NCBI RefSeq assembly: GCF_014656215.1
Contig: NZ_BNBZ01000005.1
Span: 186,001-250,000, forward strand
Reading direction: 5' to 3'
Length of the DNA: 64,000 bases
Origin: Streptomyces zaomyceticus
GTDB lineage: Bacteria > Actinomycetota > Actinomycetes > Streptomycetales > Streptomycetaceae
The position numbers were made by a program, and so were the translations under genes. The notes beneath the pieces were generated by a model, which worked only from the letters and a program-made list of their open reading frames with translations, searched no databases and was not told the DNA's origin. This document shows positions 7,965 through 16,920 of the stretch, piece by piece (positions within the stretch are counted from its first letter, which is position 1; every line of letters starts with the position of its first letter).

Positions 7965-10343
7965 ATGAGCAAGGCCCCCAGGGCGGACAAGCAGCCGCAC
8001 CCGGCCGACCGGCACGACCTGATCCGTGTGCACGGCGCGCGGGAGAACAACCTCAAGGACGTCAGCATCGAGATCCCGAAGCGCCGTCTCACGGTGTTCA
8101 CGGGCGTCTCCGGCTCGGGCAAGAGCTCCCTCGTCTTCGACACGATCGCCGCGGAGTCCCAGCGGCTGATCAACGAGACGTACAGCGCCTTCGTCCAGGG
8201 CTTCATGCCGACCCTGGCACGCCCCGAGGTCGACGTCCTGGAGGGCGTCACGACCGCGATCATCGTCGACCAGCAGCGGATGGGCGCCGACCCCCGCTCC
8301 ACGGTCGGCACCGCCACCGACGCCAACGCGATGCTGCGCATCCTCTTCAGCCGGCTCGGGAAGCCGCACATCGGGCCGCCCAGCGCGTACGCCTTCAACG
8401 TCCCCTCGGTCCGTGCGGCCGGCGCGATCACCGTCGAGCGGGGCTCCAAGAAGACCGTCAAGGCGACCTTCAACCGCACCGGTGGCATGTGTCCGAGGTG
8501 CGAGGGGCGCGGCACCGTCTCCGACATCGACCTCACCCAGCTCTACGACGACTCCAAGTCGCTCGACGAGGGCGCGCTCACCATCCCCGGCTACACCCCG
8601 GGCGGCTGGAACTACCGCCTCTACAGCGAGTCGGGGCTCGTCGACCCCGCCAAGCCGATCCGCAAGTACACCAAGAAGGAACTGCAGGCCTTCCTGCACC
8701 ACGAGCCGACCCGCATGAAGATCGCGGGCATCAACATGACGTACGAAGGCCTGATCCCGCGGATCCAGAAGTCCTTCCTGGCCAAGGACAAGGAGGGCAT
8801 GCAGCCGCACATCCGCGCGTTCGTCGACCGGGCCGTCACCTTCACCACCTGTCCCGAGTGCCAGGGCACACGGCTCGCGGAGGGCGCACGCTCCTCGAAG
8901 ATCAAGCGGGTCAGCATCGCCGACGCGTGCGCGATGCAGATCAGCGACCTGGCCACCTGGGTCCGCGGGCTCGACGAGCCGTCGGTGGCACCACTCCTCA
9001 CGGCGCTCCAGCTGACCCTCGACTCGTTCGTGGAGATCGGCCTCGGCTACCTCTCCCTCGACCGGCCGGCGGGCACGCTCTCCGGCGGCGAGGCGCAGCG
9101 CGTCAAGATGATCCGCCATCTCGGCTCCTCGCTCACCGACGTCACCTACGTCTTCGACGAGCCCACCGTCGGACTGCACCCCCACGACATCCAGCGGATG
9201 AACGAACTGCTCCTGCAACTGCGCGACAAGGGCAACACGGTGCTCGTGGTGGAGCACAAGCCGGAGACCATCGCGATCGCCGACCACGTCGTCGACCTCG
9301 GCCCCGGCGCCGGTACCGGGGGCGGCACCGTCTGCTTCGAGGGCACCGTCGAGGGGCTGCGGACCGGAGGCACCGTCACCGGCCGCCATTTCGACGACCG
9401 CGCCTCCGTCAAGGACACCGTGCGGGAAGCCACCGGCACCCTGGAGATCAGGGGCGCGAAGACCCACAACCTGCGCGACGTCGACGTCGACATCCCGCTC
9501 GGGGTGCTCGCCGTCGTCACCGGAGTCGCCGGATCCGGCAAGAGCTCGCTCGTCCACGGCTCGATCCCGGTCGGCGACGACGTGGTGTCGATCGACCAGA
9601 GCCCCATCCGGGGCTCGCGCCGCAGCAACCCGGCCACCTACACCGGACTGCTCGACCCGATCCGCAAGGCCTTCGCCAAGGCCAACGGCGTGAAGCCCGC
9701 GCTGTTCAGCGCCAATTCCGAGGGCGCCTGCCCCACCTGCAACGGCGCGGGCGTCATCTACACCGACCTCGGGATGATGGCCGGCGTCTCCTCCACCTGC
9801 GAGGACTGCGAGGGCAAGCGGTTCCAGGCCTCGGTGCTCGAATACCTCCTCGGCGGCCGTGACATCAGCGAGGTGCTCGCGATGTCCGTGACCGAGGCCG
9901 TGGAGTTCTTCGGCTCGGGCGAGGCGAGCACCCCGGCCGCGCAGCGCATCCTCGCCCGGCTCGCCGACGTGGGTCTCGGCTACCTCAGTCTCGGCCAGCC
10001 GCTCACCACGCTGTCCGGCGGAGAGCGCCAGCGGCTCAAGCTGGCCACGAACATGGGCGAGAAGGGCAGCGTCTACATCCTCGACGAGCCGACCACCGGC
10101 CTGCACCTCGCCGACGTGGAGCAGTTGCTCGGGCTGCTCGACCGGCTCGTGGACTCGGGCAAGTCGGTCATCGTCGTCGAGCACCACCAGGCCGTGATGG
10201 CCCACGCCGACTGGATCATCGACCTCGGCCCTGGCGCCGGTCACGACGGCGGCACGGTCGTCTTCGAGGGCACGCCCGCGGACCTCGTGGCCGCGCGGCC
10301 CACGCTCACGGGCGAGCATCTGGCGGCGTACGTGGGGGCGTGA
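7965..10343 (+). CDS. UvrA-like ABC-type excinuclease paralogue, short class (UvrA2/DrrC type)
   Basis: 792 aa; the ATG at 7965 follows GGAGAGACG. Two ABC ATPase modules: Walker [10 protein letters not shown] (residues ~47-55) and GVAGSGKSS (~525), signatures LSGGEAQR and LSGGERQR, Walker [10 protein letters not shown] and ILDEPTTGL. Zinc-finger Cys pairs are present ([29 protein letters not shown]). True UvrA is about 950-1000 aa; this one is 150-200 aa shorter, consistent with the UvrA2/DrrC class lacking the UvrB-binding insertion. Such proteins are linked to tolerance of DNA-binding drugs rather than core repair. No biosynthetic partner is adjacent. Confidence 0.92.
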   Translation: MSKAPRADKQPHPADRHDLIRVHGARENNLKDVSIEIPKRRLTVFTGVSGSGKSSLVFDTIAAESQRLINETYSAFVQGFMPTLARPEVDVLEGVTTAIIVDQQRMGADPRSTVGTATDANAMLRILFSRLGKPHIGPPSAYAFNVPSVRAAGAITVERGSKKTVKATFNRTGGMCPRCEGRGTVSDIDLTQLYDDSKSLDEGALTIPGYTPGGWNYRLYSESGLVDPAKPIRKYTKKELQAFLHHEPTRMKIAGINMTYEGLIPRIQKSFLAKDKEGMQPHIRAFVDRAVTFTTCPECQGTRLAEGARSSKIKRVSIADACAMQISDLATWVRGLDEPSVAPLLTALQLTLDSFVEIGLGYLSLDRPAGTLSGGEAQRVKMIRHLGSSLTDVTYVFDEPTVGLHPHDIQRMNELLLQLRDKGNTVLVVEHKPETIAIADHVVDLGPGAGTGGGTVCFEGTVEGLRTGGTVTGRHFDDRASVKDTVREATGTLEIRGAKTHNLRDVDVDIPLGVLAVVTGVAGSGKSSLVHGSIPVGDDVVSIDQSPIRGSRRSNPATYTGLLDPIRKAFAKANGVKPALFSANSEGACPTCNGAGVIYTDLGMMAGVSSTCEDCEGKRFQASVLEYLLGGRDISEVLAMSVTEAVEFFGSGEASTPAAQRILARLADVGLGYLSLGQPLTTLSGGERQRLKLATNMGEKGSVYILDEPTTGLHLADVEQLLGLLDRLVDSGKSVIVVEHHQAVMAHADWIIDLGPGAGHDGGTVVFEGTPADLVAARPTLTGEHLAAYVGA

Positions 10344-10789
10344 GGGGGCGTGAGGGGGCGCGAGGGAGCGAGCGGGCGACGGGCCGCGGCCCTTCCGGCC
10401 TGCCACTCTCCCGGGCATTCGGCCCGTCACCCTTCCGGGCAGTCGGCCCCTCACTCTCCCGGGCATTCGGCCTGTCACTCATCAGGCCCCTCGTCCCGTC
10501 ACCCTTCCGGTCCCTCGTCCCGTCACCCTTCCGGTCCCTCGTCCCGTCACCCTTCCGGTCCCTCGGCTCACGCCGCGGGGCCGGAAGGTGACGGGCGGGG
10601 CGGCCGAAGCCGGACCGTGCGGCGTCCACCGGACCGTCGCCGGCACGACCCCGGCCCGATGTCTCCAGTGACGCCGCACGACCGGCGGTCTTCTCCGGGG
10701 GGTTCACTCCCGGTGCCGCGGCACACGTCCGGGTGTTCCCTGTCGGCTCACCCGGTCCGGTGTGGTCCACTGCGGTGCGTGCTCGACGG
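10344..10789. other. 446-bp intergenic region dominated by repeats
   Basis: It lies between the convergent UvrA-like and carboxypeptidase genes. It contains a CGTGAGGGGG duplication right after the UvrA stop and a minisatellite (10395-10565). Open frames here on both strands (for example 10340-10591 +) are by-products of the repeats and show no gene-like features. Confidence 0.6.
10395..10565. repeat. Minisatellite: 24-bp unit, three perfect copies plus degenerate copies
   Basis: The unit CGTCCCGTCACCCTTCCGG followed by TCCCT occurs perfectly at 10492-10515, 10516-10539 and 10540-10563. Degenerate relatives (GGCATTCGGCCCGTCACCC, CAGTCGGCCCCTCACTCTC) extend left to about 10395. The unit length is a multiple of 3. 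It lies between convergent genes, so it may act in termination or simply be expanding neutral DNA. Confidence 0.85.
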
Positions 10790-12238
10790 TCAGTTCACCC
10801 GGTTGACCGACCGTCGCCGCCGGGCCCACAGCGCGAGGGCCGCCGCGCAGGCCGATCCCACCAGGGCGAGCGGAAGGCCGACCGACGCGCCGGAGGGCGC
10901 CGCCCCGACCGGGGAGTCCTTCCCCGGTACGGCCGCCGCCTCGGCTCCGGCGCGGGGCGCGTTCCCCGTCGCCGCGGCCTTCCCGACCGCCGCGGCCTTC
11001 CCGACCGCCTCGGCCTTTCCGGCCGCTTCCGCCTTCGCGGCCGCCTCGGCCTTCCCCGCCGCCACCACCTTCCCGGCGGCCTTCGCGGCGGCGCCTTCAC
11101 GGGGCACCGAAACGGCCCGGCTGTCCGCACCGGCCGCCGCCTTCGTGTGTACGGGCAGCAGCGAGCCCACCGGCCGGACCTGTTCCACCGCCTCGAAGCC
11201 CCAGTCGAGCAGTTCCCGCGCCTCCTCGTACACGGCGAGGCCGCCACCGCCCTGCGGGTTCATCACCGAGACGACCAGGGTCCGGTCGCCGCGCCGGGCC
11301 GCGGAGATCAGCGTGTTGCCCGCGTTGCTCGTGTAGCCGTTCTTGATCCCGAGGAGCCCCGGGTATCGGGCCACGCCGTCCTCGCCGGTCAGGAGACGGT
11401 TGGTGTTGGCGATCCCGTACGACCAGGAGCCCGCGGGGAAGTCCGCGTACCGCGTCGAGCAGTAGCGGGTGAACTCCGGGTCCTGGAGGCCGGCCCTGCC
11501 GAACACGGCCAGGTCGTACGCCGAGGACACCTGCCCCGGGGCGTCGTAACCGTCGGGGGACACCACATGGGTGTCCATGGCGCCGAGGGACCGGGCCTTG
11601 TCCTGCATCTGCCGGGACATCGACTCCCAGCCGCCGTTCATCGCGGCGAGGACGTGCACCGCGTCGTTGCCCGAGCTGAGGAACACGCCGTTCCACAGGT
11701 CGGAGACCTTGTAGGTGTACCCCTCCTTGACCCCGACCAGGCTGCTGCCGTCCCCGATCCCGGTCAGCTCGGAATCGGCCACGGTGTGCTGCTCGGAGGA
11801 TTCGTGGTGGGGGAGCGCGGTGAGGGCGAACAACGCCTTGAGGGTGCTGGCCGGCGGCAGCTTCCGGTGCGCGTTCCGCGCCGCGAGGACCTCGCCCGAG
11901 GAGGCGTCCGCCACGACCCAAGACAGGGCGGAGAGCGAGGGCACGGAGGGCGCGCCCGGCAGCGGTTGCACCTGGGTGCCCTTCCGGTCGAGCCGTGCCG
12001 GGTCGACGTGGTGCCGCACGGGCGGCGTGGGCTCCCTGAGCGAGGAGTCGGAGGTGCCGGACGCCGCTGAAGCCCCTGGTACGCCCGATACGGCGGACGC
12101 GGGCGAGGTGACGGTGACGGCCGAGGTGACGGGGACGGCCGAGGTGACGGGAGACGCCGTGGCCGCCGGAACGGGCAGCACGAACAGCACCGCCGCGGTG
12201 CCGGCGGCGGCATGACGAACAGCTGACGTGACGATCAT
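10790..12238 (-). CDS. D-alanyl-D-alanine carboxypeptidase (PBP5/S11 family), membrane anchored
   Basis: 482 aa with an N-terminal signal (HAAAGTAAVLFVLPVPAATA). Serine-peptidase motifs: S-x-x-K as STLK, SGN as SSGND, and KTG replaced by KNG (LLGIKNGYTSNAGNT). After the catalytic domain come an Ala/Lys-rich repetitive segment (AAAKAEAAGKAEAVGKAAAVGKAAA-like, ~60 residues) and a C-terminal helix LALVGSACAAALALWARRRR, a membrane anchor with a positive stop. It trims the terminal D-Ala from peptidoglycan stem peptides outside the membrane. The ribosome site is weak. The Ala/Lys segment probably spans the wall. Confidence 0.9.
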   Translation of the reverse strand: MIVTSAVRHAAAGTAAVLFVLPVPAATASPVTSAVPVTSAVTVTSPASAVSGVPGASAASGTSDSSLREPTPPVRHHVDPARLDRKGTQVQPLPGAPSVPSLSALSWVVADASSGEVLAARNAHRKLPPASTLKALFALTALPHHESSEQHTVADSELTGIGDGSSLVGVKEGYTYKVSDLWNGVFLSSGNDAVHVLAAMNGGWESMSRQMQDKARSLGAMDTHVVSPDGYDAPGQVSSAYDLAVFGRAGLQDPEFTRYCSTRYADFPAGSWSYGIANTNRLLTGEDGVARYPGLLGIKNGYTSNAGNTLISAARRGDRTLVVSVMNPQGGGGLAVYEEARELLDWGFEAVEQVRPVGSLLPVHTKAAAGADSRAVSVPREGAAAKAAGKVVAAGKAEAAAKAEAAGKAEAVGKAAAVGKAAATGNAPRAGAEAAAVPGKDSPVGAAPSGASVGLPLALVGSACAAALALWARRRRSVNRVN

Positions 12239-12373
12239 TCAGTCACCGTAGGAAGGAGGCGGGCGACGCGCAGATCGGAGTGCGCCGACCGGCGTAGCAG
12301 GTGCGGCGTACGGCGGCGAGTCGTGAGCCCGCCCGGGTGGTGACGGACCGCCGGAATCCTTGTCGGTGGGGCA

Positions 12374-14533
12374 GTGCATGCTGGTGACGTGCCCTCACAC
12401 CCGTACCAGAGCAACGCCGTTCCGGCCGACAGCGCCGGAGCGCCCCCCGCCGAACCGGCCGCCCGTCCCGTCCCTGCCCCCGCCAGGCCGTCGGGTGCCA
12501 CCGGCGGCGGTCCCTTCGGCGCACCCGCCTTCCGGACCGAGCGGCAGCCCCGCCGGGCCCCGGCCGGGCACATGATCGTCTGCGGGGACGACGCCCTCGC
12601 CCACCGCCTCGCGGGCGAGTTGCACGAGGTGTACGGAGAGCGGGTCACCCTCCTGGTGCCGGTACGGCCCGACGCCCCGCGCACGCCCACCGCCCGCACC
12701 GGCCGGGCCCTCGCGCTCTTCGGCCGGGTCACCGCGGCCGTCACCCGCACCACCGGCTCCCCGGCCGTGCCCGCTCCCGCCGCGACCGAAGCGAGCGGTG
12801 GCGACGGCGCCGAACCCACCGGAACCCTGCGCGTCGTGGAGGCCGCCGAGGCCGACGACCGGGCCCTGACGGACGCCGGGGTGGAGCGGGCCGCCGCGCT
12901 CGCCCTGGTGCACGAGGACGACGAGACCAACATCCGGGCCGCACTCACCGCCCGCCGCCTCAACCCCCGGCTGCGCCTGGTCATCCGCCTCTACAACCGC
13001 AAACTCGGCCAGCACCTCGAGACCCTCCTCGACCAGGCCGCCGCCGTCGCCGAGCCGGGCCTCGACCCCGAGAAGCTCGACGCCGCCACCACGGTCCTCT
13101 CCGATGTCGACACCGCCGCCCCCGGCCTCGCCGCGGCCGCCGTGGCGGGCACCAGCAAGGTGGTCCAGGCCGGAGGGCTGCTGCTGCACGCCGTGGAGCG
13201 CCTGCCCGCGCCCGGCGAGGCGCCCGACCCCGGCCTGTGCACGCTCGCCCTGCTCTCCGCCACGACCGGCGACCCGGCGGGCTGCGAGGGATCCGAGCGC
13301 AGCGGAGACGCGGGACCCCGGCTCCTGCCCGACGACCGGACGGTGGCCGCCGCCGTCGGCCGTGCCGCCGTCACCCTCGAAGCGGTCACCCCGGCGGGCC
13401 CCGCCCAGCCGGCCGCCCGCCTCGCCGCCTCCGCGCTGCCCGTCGCCTCCCTCTTCTCCCGCCGACTGCGCTGGTCCCTGACCGGCGCGGCCGCCGCCGT
13501 CCTCGCCCTCGCGCTCGCCTCCACCCTCACCACCGGCGACCACCCCCTGCACGCCGCCTATCTGACGCTCCTCGACATCTTCGCCATCGGCGACCCGGCC
13601 GTGGGGGAGTCGACCGGACGCCAGATCATCCAGATCCTCGCCGGGTTCGTCGGCCTGCTCCTGCTGCCGGTGATCGTCGCCGCGGTCATCGAAGGACTGG
13701 GCACCTTCCGTACGGCGACCACCCTGCGCCGCCCGCCCCGCGGACTCTCCGGGCATGTCGTGCTCCTCGGCCTCGGCAAGGTCGGCACCCGCGTCCTCGC
13801 CCGGCTGCGCAGGCTGAACATTCCCGTGGTGTGCGTCGAATCCGATCCGGAGGCCCGCGGCATCGCCGTCGCCCGCCGACTACGCGTACCCACCGTCATC
13901 GGAGACGTCACGGAGGAGGGCGTCCTGGAGGCGGCCCGGATCCACCGCGCCCACGCCCTCCTCGCCCTGACCAGCGTCGACATCACCAATCTGGAGGCCG
14001 CGCTCTCCGCCCGCGCCGTCACGCCCGACCTGAGAGTCGTTCTGCGCCTGTACGACGACGACTTCGCCACCGCCGTCTTCCGCACCCTGCGTACGGCCCA
14101 CCCCGCGGCCCTCACCCGCAGCCGCAGCGTCTCCCATCTCGCCGCGCCCGCCTTCGCCGGCGCCATGCTCGGCCGTCAGGTGCTCGGCGCCGTGCCGGTG
14201 GAGCGCCGGGTCCTCCTCTTCGCCGCGGTGGACGTCGCGGACCATCCGCTCCTGGACGGCCTGACCGTGGCCGAGGCGTTCCACCCCGGCAACTGGCGGG
14301 TCATCGCCATGGACGGGAGCGCGGCCGCGCGCTCCGCCGCCCGCACGGGTGCGGCCGCCCGCGACCAGGGCTGGCGACTGGATCCCGAACGCGTCCTCGG
14401 ACCGGGCGACCGGGTCGTCGTCGCCGCCACCCGCCGGGGCCTAGCGGAACTCCTGGGCCGCGGTGGGCGCCCACGCGGACCCGGCGACGACCTGACGCCG
14501 CCCGACAACTCCACTGGTATTGCCCGAGGTTGA
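12374..14533 (+). CDS. Two-RCK (TrkA-N) ion channel-like protein
   Basis: 719 aa. Pro/Ala-rich N-tail, a first degenerate TrkA-N domain (GHMIVCGDDALAHRLAGELHE, from residue ~65), then helix 1 (LTGAAAAVLALALASTLT, ~371-389), a re-entrant stretch (HAAYLTLLDIFAIGDPAVGES) and helix 2 (IIQILAGFVGLLLLPVIVAAVIEG, ~417-441). A canonical TrkA-N domain follows (VVLLGLGKVGTRVLARL, Rossmann GxGxxG, ~460) with a TrkA-C-like end. The architecture suggests a regulated monovalent cation channel. The K+ filter TVGYG is absent from the pore loop, so ion selectivity is unclear; it recalls CASTOR/Pollux-type proteins. The start could also be the GTG at 12389. Confidence 0.8.
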   Translation: MHAGDVPSHPYQSNAVPADSAGAPPAEPAARPVPAPARPSGATGGGPFGAPAFRTERQPRRAPAGHMIVCGDDALAHRLAGELHEVYGERVTLLVPVRPDAPRTPTARTGRALALFGRVTAAVTRTTGSPAVPAPAATEASGGDGAEPTGTLRVVEAAEADDRALTDAGVERAAALALVHEDDETNIRAALTARRLNPRLRLVIRLYNRKLGQHLETLLDQAAAVAEPGLDPEKLDAATTVLSDVDTAAPGLAAAAVAGTSKVVQAGGLLLHAVERLPAPGEAPDPGLCTLALLSATTGDPAGCEGSERSGDAGPRLLPDDRTVAAAVGRAAVTLEAVTPAGPAQPAARLAASALPVASLFSRRLRWSLTGAAAAVLALALASTLTTGDHPLHAAYLTLLDIFAIGDPAVGESTGRQIIQILAGFVGLLLLPVIVAAVIEGLGTFRTATTLRRPPRGLSGHVVLLGLGKVGTRVLARLRRLNIPVVCVESDPEARGIAVARRLRVPTVIGDVTEEGVLEAARIHRAHALLALTSVDITNLEAALSARAVTPDLRVVLRLYDDDFATAVFRTLRTAHPAALTRSRSVSHLAAPAFAGAMLGRQVLGAVPVERRVLLFAAVDVADHPLLDGLTVAEAFHPGNWRVIAMDGSAAARSAARTGAAARDQGWRLDPERVLGPGDRVVVAATRRGLAELLGRGGRPRGPGDDLTPPDNSTGIARG

Positions 14534-14711
14534 CGTAGAGTCTGGTCGCCCGGGCGACGTGTCCGCCACAATGCCCGGGCGCCGAGGAGCCGGATCACCC
14601 GGGACGCCGCCCGTGCGCGGCGCGACCGCCCCTCGCACGGTCCCGCTCCCGCCAGGCACCGCACCACAAGGGCCCGCACCGGCCACGCATCCGCAGTCAG
14701 GAGTCGCCCCA

Positions 14712-15962
14712 GTGACCACACCGCACAGCGTCGCCCCCGCCGGCCCCCCGCACCGGTTGGACCCGGCCGGCGGCTGCCCCCACGCGGTCAACGCACGGCT
14801 GCTCGCCGAGGGCGCCGTCGCCCCGGTGATCCTCCCCGGCGAGATCGAGGGCATGGTGGTGCTCGGCCACGACGCCCTCCGTGACTTCCTCGCCCACCCC
14901 GACGTCGCCAAGGGCGCCCAGCACTTCACCGCCCTGGCCGAGGGACGCATACCCGAGGGCTGGCCGCTGCGGACCTTCGCCACCGTGCCCGGCATGACCA
15001 CCGCGGACGGCGCCGACCACCGCCGGCTGCGGGCCCTGGTCAGCAGCGCCTTCACCGCCCGCCGGGTCGAGGAACTCAGGCCGCGCGTCGAGACGGTCAC
15101 CGCCGGACTGCTCGACGGGCTCGCCGAGGCGGCCGGAAGCGGCGGCGGTGTCGCGGACCTCCGCCGGCACTACGCGCTTCCGCTGCCGCTCGGCGTCATC
15201 TGTGAACTCCTCGGCGTCGACCCCGCCCACCAGGACCGGCTGCACCATCTCTCCAGCCTGGTCGTCGCGACCGACACGGAGCCCGCACGGGCCCTCGCCG
15301 CCAACCGTGAGCTCCTCGAACTCCTCGGTGCCATCGTCGGCGCCAGGGCGGCCGCCCCCGGCGACGACCTCACCAGCGCGCTCGTCGCGGCCCGGGACGA
15401 GGACGGCGACCGGCTGAGCGGGCCCGAACTGATCGGCACCCTGCTCCTGCTGATCATCGCGGGCCACGAGACCACCCTGAATCTGGTCACCAACGCGGTC
15501 CGCGCGCTCTGCACCCACCGCGACCAGCTCGCCCTCGTCGTCGAGGGCCGCGCAGGCTGGGCGGACGTGGTCGAGGAGACCCTCCGCTGGGACAGCCCGG
15601 TGAGCTATTTCCCGTTCCGCTACCCCACCCGCGACCTGACGGTCGACGGCACGCTCATCCCACGGGGCACCCCCGTCCTGGCCGGATACTCGGCGGCGGG
15701 CCGGGACCAGAAGGCACACGGCCCGGACGCCGACCGCTTCGACCTCGCCCGTGCCGCGGGGCCGAAGCACCTCTCGCTCGGCCACGGCCCCCACTACTGC
15801 CTGGGCGCGCCGCTCGCCCGGATGGAGGCCGCCATCGCCCTGGAGGCGCTCTTCACCCGCTTCCCCGACCTTGACCTGGCGGTCCCGGAATCCGAGCTGC
15901 CCCGCCACGCCGGCTTCGTCGGCAACAGCGTTCGAACACTCCCCGTCCGTCTGGCAGGCTGA
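14712..15962 (+). CDS. Cytochrome P450
   Basis: 416 aa from the GTG at 14712 (AGGAG 8 bases upstream). The frame is open back to 14520, but that stretch is Pro-rich, and 416 aa is the usual size for Streptomyces class I P450s. I-helix AGHETT, K-helix E-x-x-R as EETLR, and the heme loop LGHGPHYCLGAPLARME with the axial Cys at about residue 363. The usual first Phe of the heme loop is Leu. It needs an external ferredoxin and reductase; none is adjacent. The substrate is unknown. It follows the channel-like gene by 178 bp. Confidence 0.95.
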   Translation: MTTPHSVAPAGPPHRLDPAGGCPHAVNARLLAEGAVAPVILPGEIEGMVVLGHDALRDFLAHPDVAKGAQHFTALAEGRIPEGWPLRTFATVPGMTTADGADHRRLRALVSSAFTARRVEELRPRVETVTAGLLDGLAEAAGSGGGVADLRRHYALPLPLGVICELLGVDPAHQDRLHHLSSLVVATDTEPARALAANRELLELLGAIVGARAAAPGDDLTSALVAARDEDGDRLSGPELIGTLLLLIIAGHETTLNLVTNAVRALCTHRDQLALVVEGRAGWADVVEETLRWDSPVSYFPFRYPTRDLTVDGTLIPRGTPVLAGYSAAGRDQKAHGPDADRFDLARAAGPKHLSLGHGPHYCLGAPLARMEAAIALEALFTRFPDLDLAVPESELPRHAGFVGNSVRTLPVRLAG

Positions 15963-16062
15963 CCGCCCCCGGACCCAGGCCCGCCACGCCCCGGGCCCCC
16001 CAGGCCGCCGGCCCCGCCCGGCCCCCAGGCCGGGAGGGGCGCGGGGGCGCCCTCTCACCACC

Positions 16063-16311
16063 TCATCCGGCGCGCCCCCGCGCGGTCGTCGCGGGGGAGG
16101 CCCGCAGGGACGAGACGAGCCGCAGCAGCCGGTCCTCGTTCCCCGAGAGGCCCGCGGCGCGGAGCGCCTCGTCCGCCTCGGCCATCGGACTGGTCAGCAT
16201 CACCCCCGCGTACGGGGCGAGCTGCGGGTCGGTCAGCACGGCCTGGGTGGATTCGAGCAGCCGCAGGTACGCCTGGGCGGCCGCGCGCTCGCTGGCGGTG
16301 ATCGTGGTCAT
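16063..16311 (-). CDS. Hypothetical small protein
   Basis: 82 aa starting MTTITASERAAAQAYLRLLES; the ATG at 16311 has GGGAG 7 bases upstream. It is predicted mostly helical, soluble, with no Cys and no membrane segment. I do not recognise a family. It follows the NUDIX gene by 41 bp on the same strand and is probably cotranscribed with it. Confidence 0.6.
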   Translation of the reverse strand: MTTITASERAAAQAYLRLLESTQAVLTDPQLAPYAGVMLTSPMAEADEALRAAGLSGNEDRLLRLVSSLRASPATTARGRAG

Positions 16312-16352
16312 GTCGGGCTCCCTCTCGACAGTTCGGCGCTCACCACCCTCTC

Positions 16353-16850
16353 CTACGGGTCTGACAATCGACCTCGGCCGTGTCCGCCGAGCTGTTCCTC
16401 CAGCCGTTCCAGGAAGACCCGCTGCCCCTCGACGAGCAGCGGCGCGGCCGCCTCCGGGGTGAACCAGCCCACCCGGTCGATCTCCGGGAACTCCCCCTGG
16501 ACGCCGGACCGGGGCGGCCACTCCATGGTGAAGGTGCCCGGCACGATGGCGGCCGGGTCGAGGGTGCCCTCGACGGCCCAGACGGTGACGAGTTTTCCGT
16601 TGCGCTGCCGGGCCTCACCGAGGTCCAGCCACGCGCCCTCCGGAGCCGGTAGGCCCAGCTCCTCCAGGAACTCGCGGCTCGCCGCGGCCTCCGGAGCCTC
16701 GTCCGGCTCGTACTCCCCCTTGGGGATCGACCAGGCGGCCTGCTCGCGGGAGGCCCAGAAGGGCCCGCCCATATGGCCGATGAGAACCTCGACACCACCG
16801 TCCGCCGTACGGCGGAAGACCAGAAGACCCGCGCTGCGCTTGACCGACAT
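16353..16850 (-). CDS. NUDIX hydrolase
   Basis: 165 aa. The NUDIX box is complete: G-x5-E-x7-R-E-U-x-E-E-x-G-U, seen as GEYEPDEAPEAAASREFLEELGL at residues ~45-67. N-terminus SAGLLVFRRTADGGVEVLIGHMGGPFWA resembles the MutT/diadenosine-polyphosphate hydrolase branch (WSIPKGE). It hydrolyses a nucleoside diphosphate linked to some moiety; the exact substrate cannot be told. The ribosome site is poor (GGGCGGC). Confidence 0.92.
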   Translation of the reverse strand: MSVKRSAGLLVFRRTADGGVEVLIGHMGGPFWASREQAAWSIPKGEYEPDEAPEAAASREFLEELGLPAPEGAWLDLGEARQRNGKLVTVWAVEGTLDPAAIVPGTFTMEWPPRSGVQGEFPEIDRVGWFTPEAAAPLLVEGQRVFLERLEEQLGGHGRGRLSDP

Positions 16851-16920
16851 GCCGCCCAGTCTGGCCGAAGGGCCCGGCCGCCGCAGCCGCGCGAGCCCTC
16901 GCCCGCACGCCCTCGGCGCG

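Noticed and set aside
7965-10343. Housekeeping uvrA
   Set aside because: It is 150-200 residues shorter than UvrA and fits the UvrA2/DrrC class.
7716-10478. A 920-codon open frame antisense to the UvrA-like gene
   Set aside because: Shadow of a high-GC gene: Gly/Arg/Val-rich, no motifs, while the + strand encodes a complete two-ATPase protein.
10340-10591. A small + strand gene with eight-residue VPSPFRSL repeats
   Set aside because: The peptide repeat is only the translation of a 24-bp DNA repeat; no start context or homology.
10344-10600. CRISPR array
   Set aside because: The repeats are directly tandem with no unique spacers and no cas genes in the window.
14520-14711. A longer N-terminus for the P450
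   Set aside because: Pro/Ala-rich, overlaps the preceding gene; 416 aa from the GTG at 14712 fits the family.
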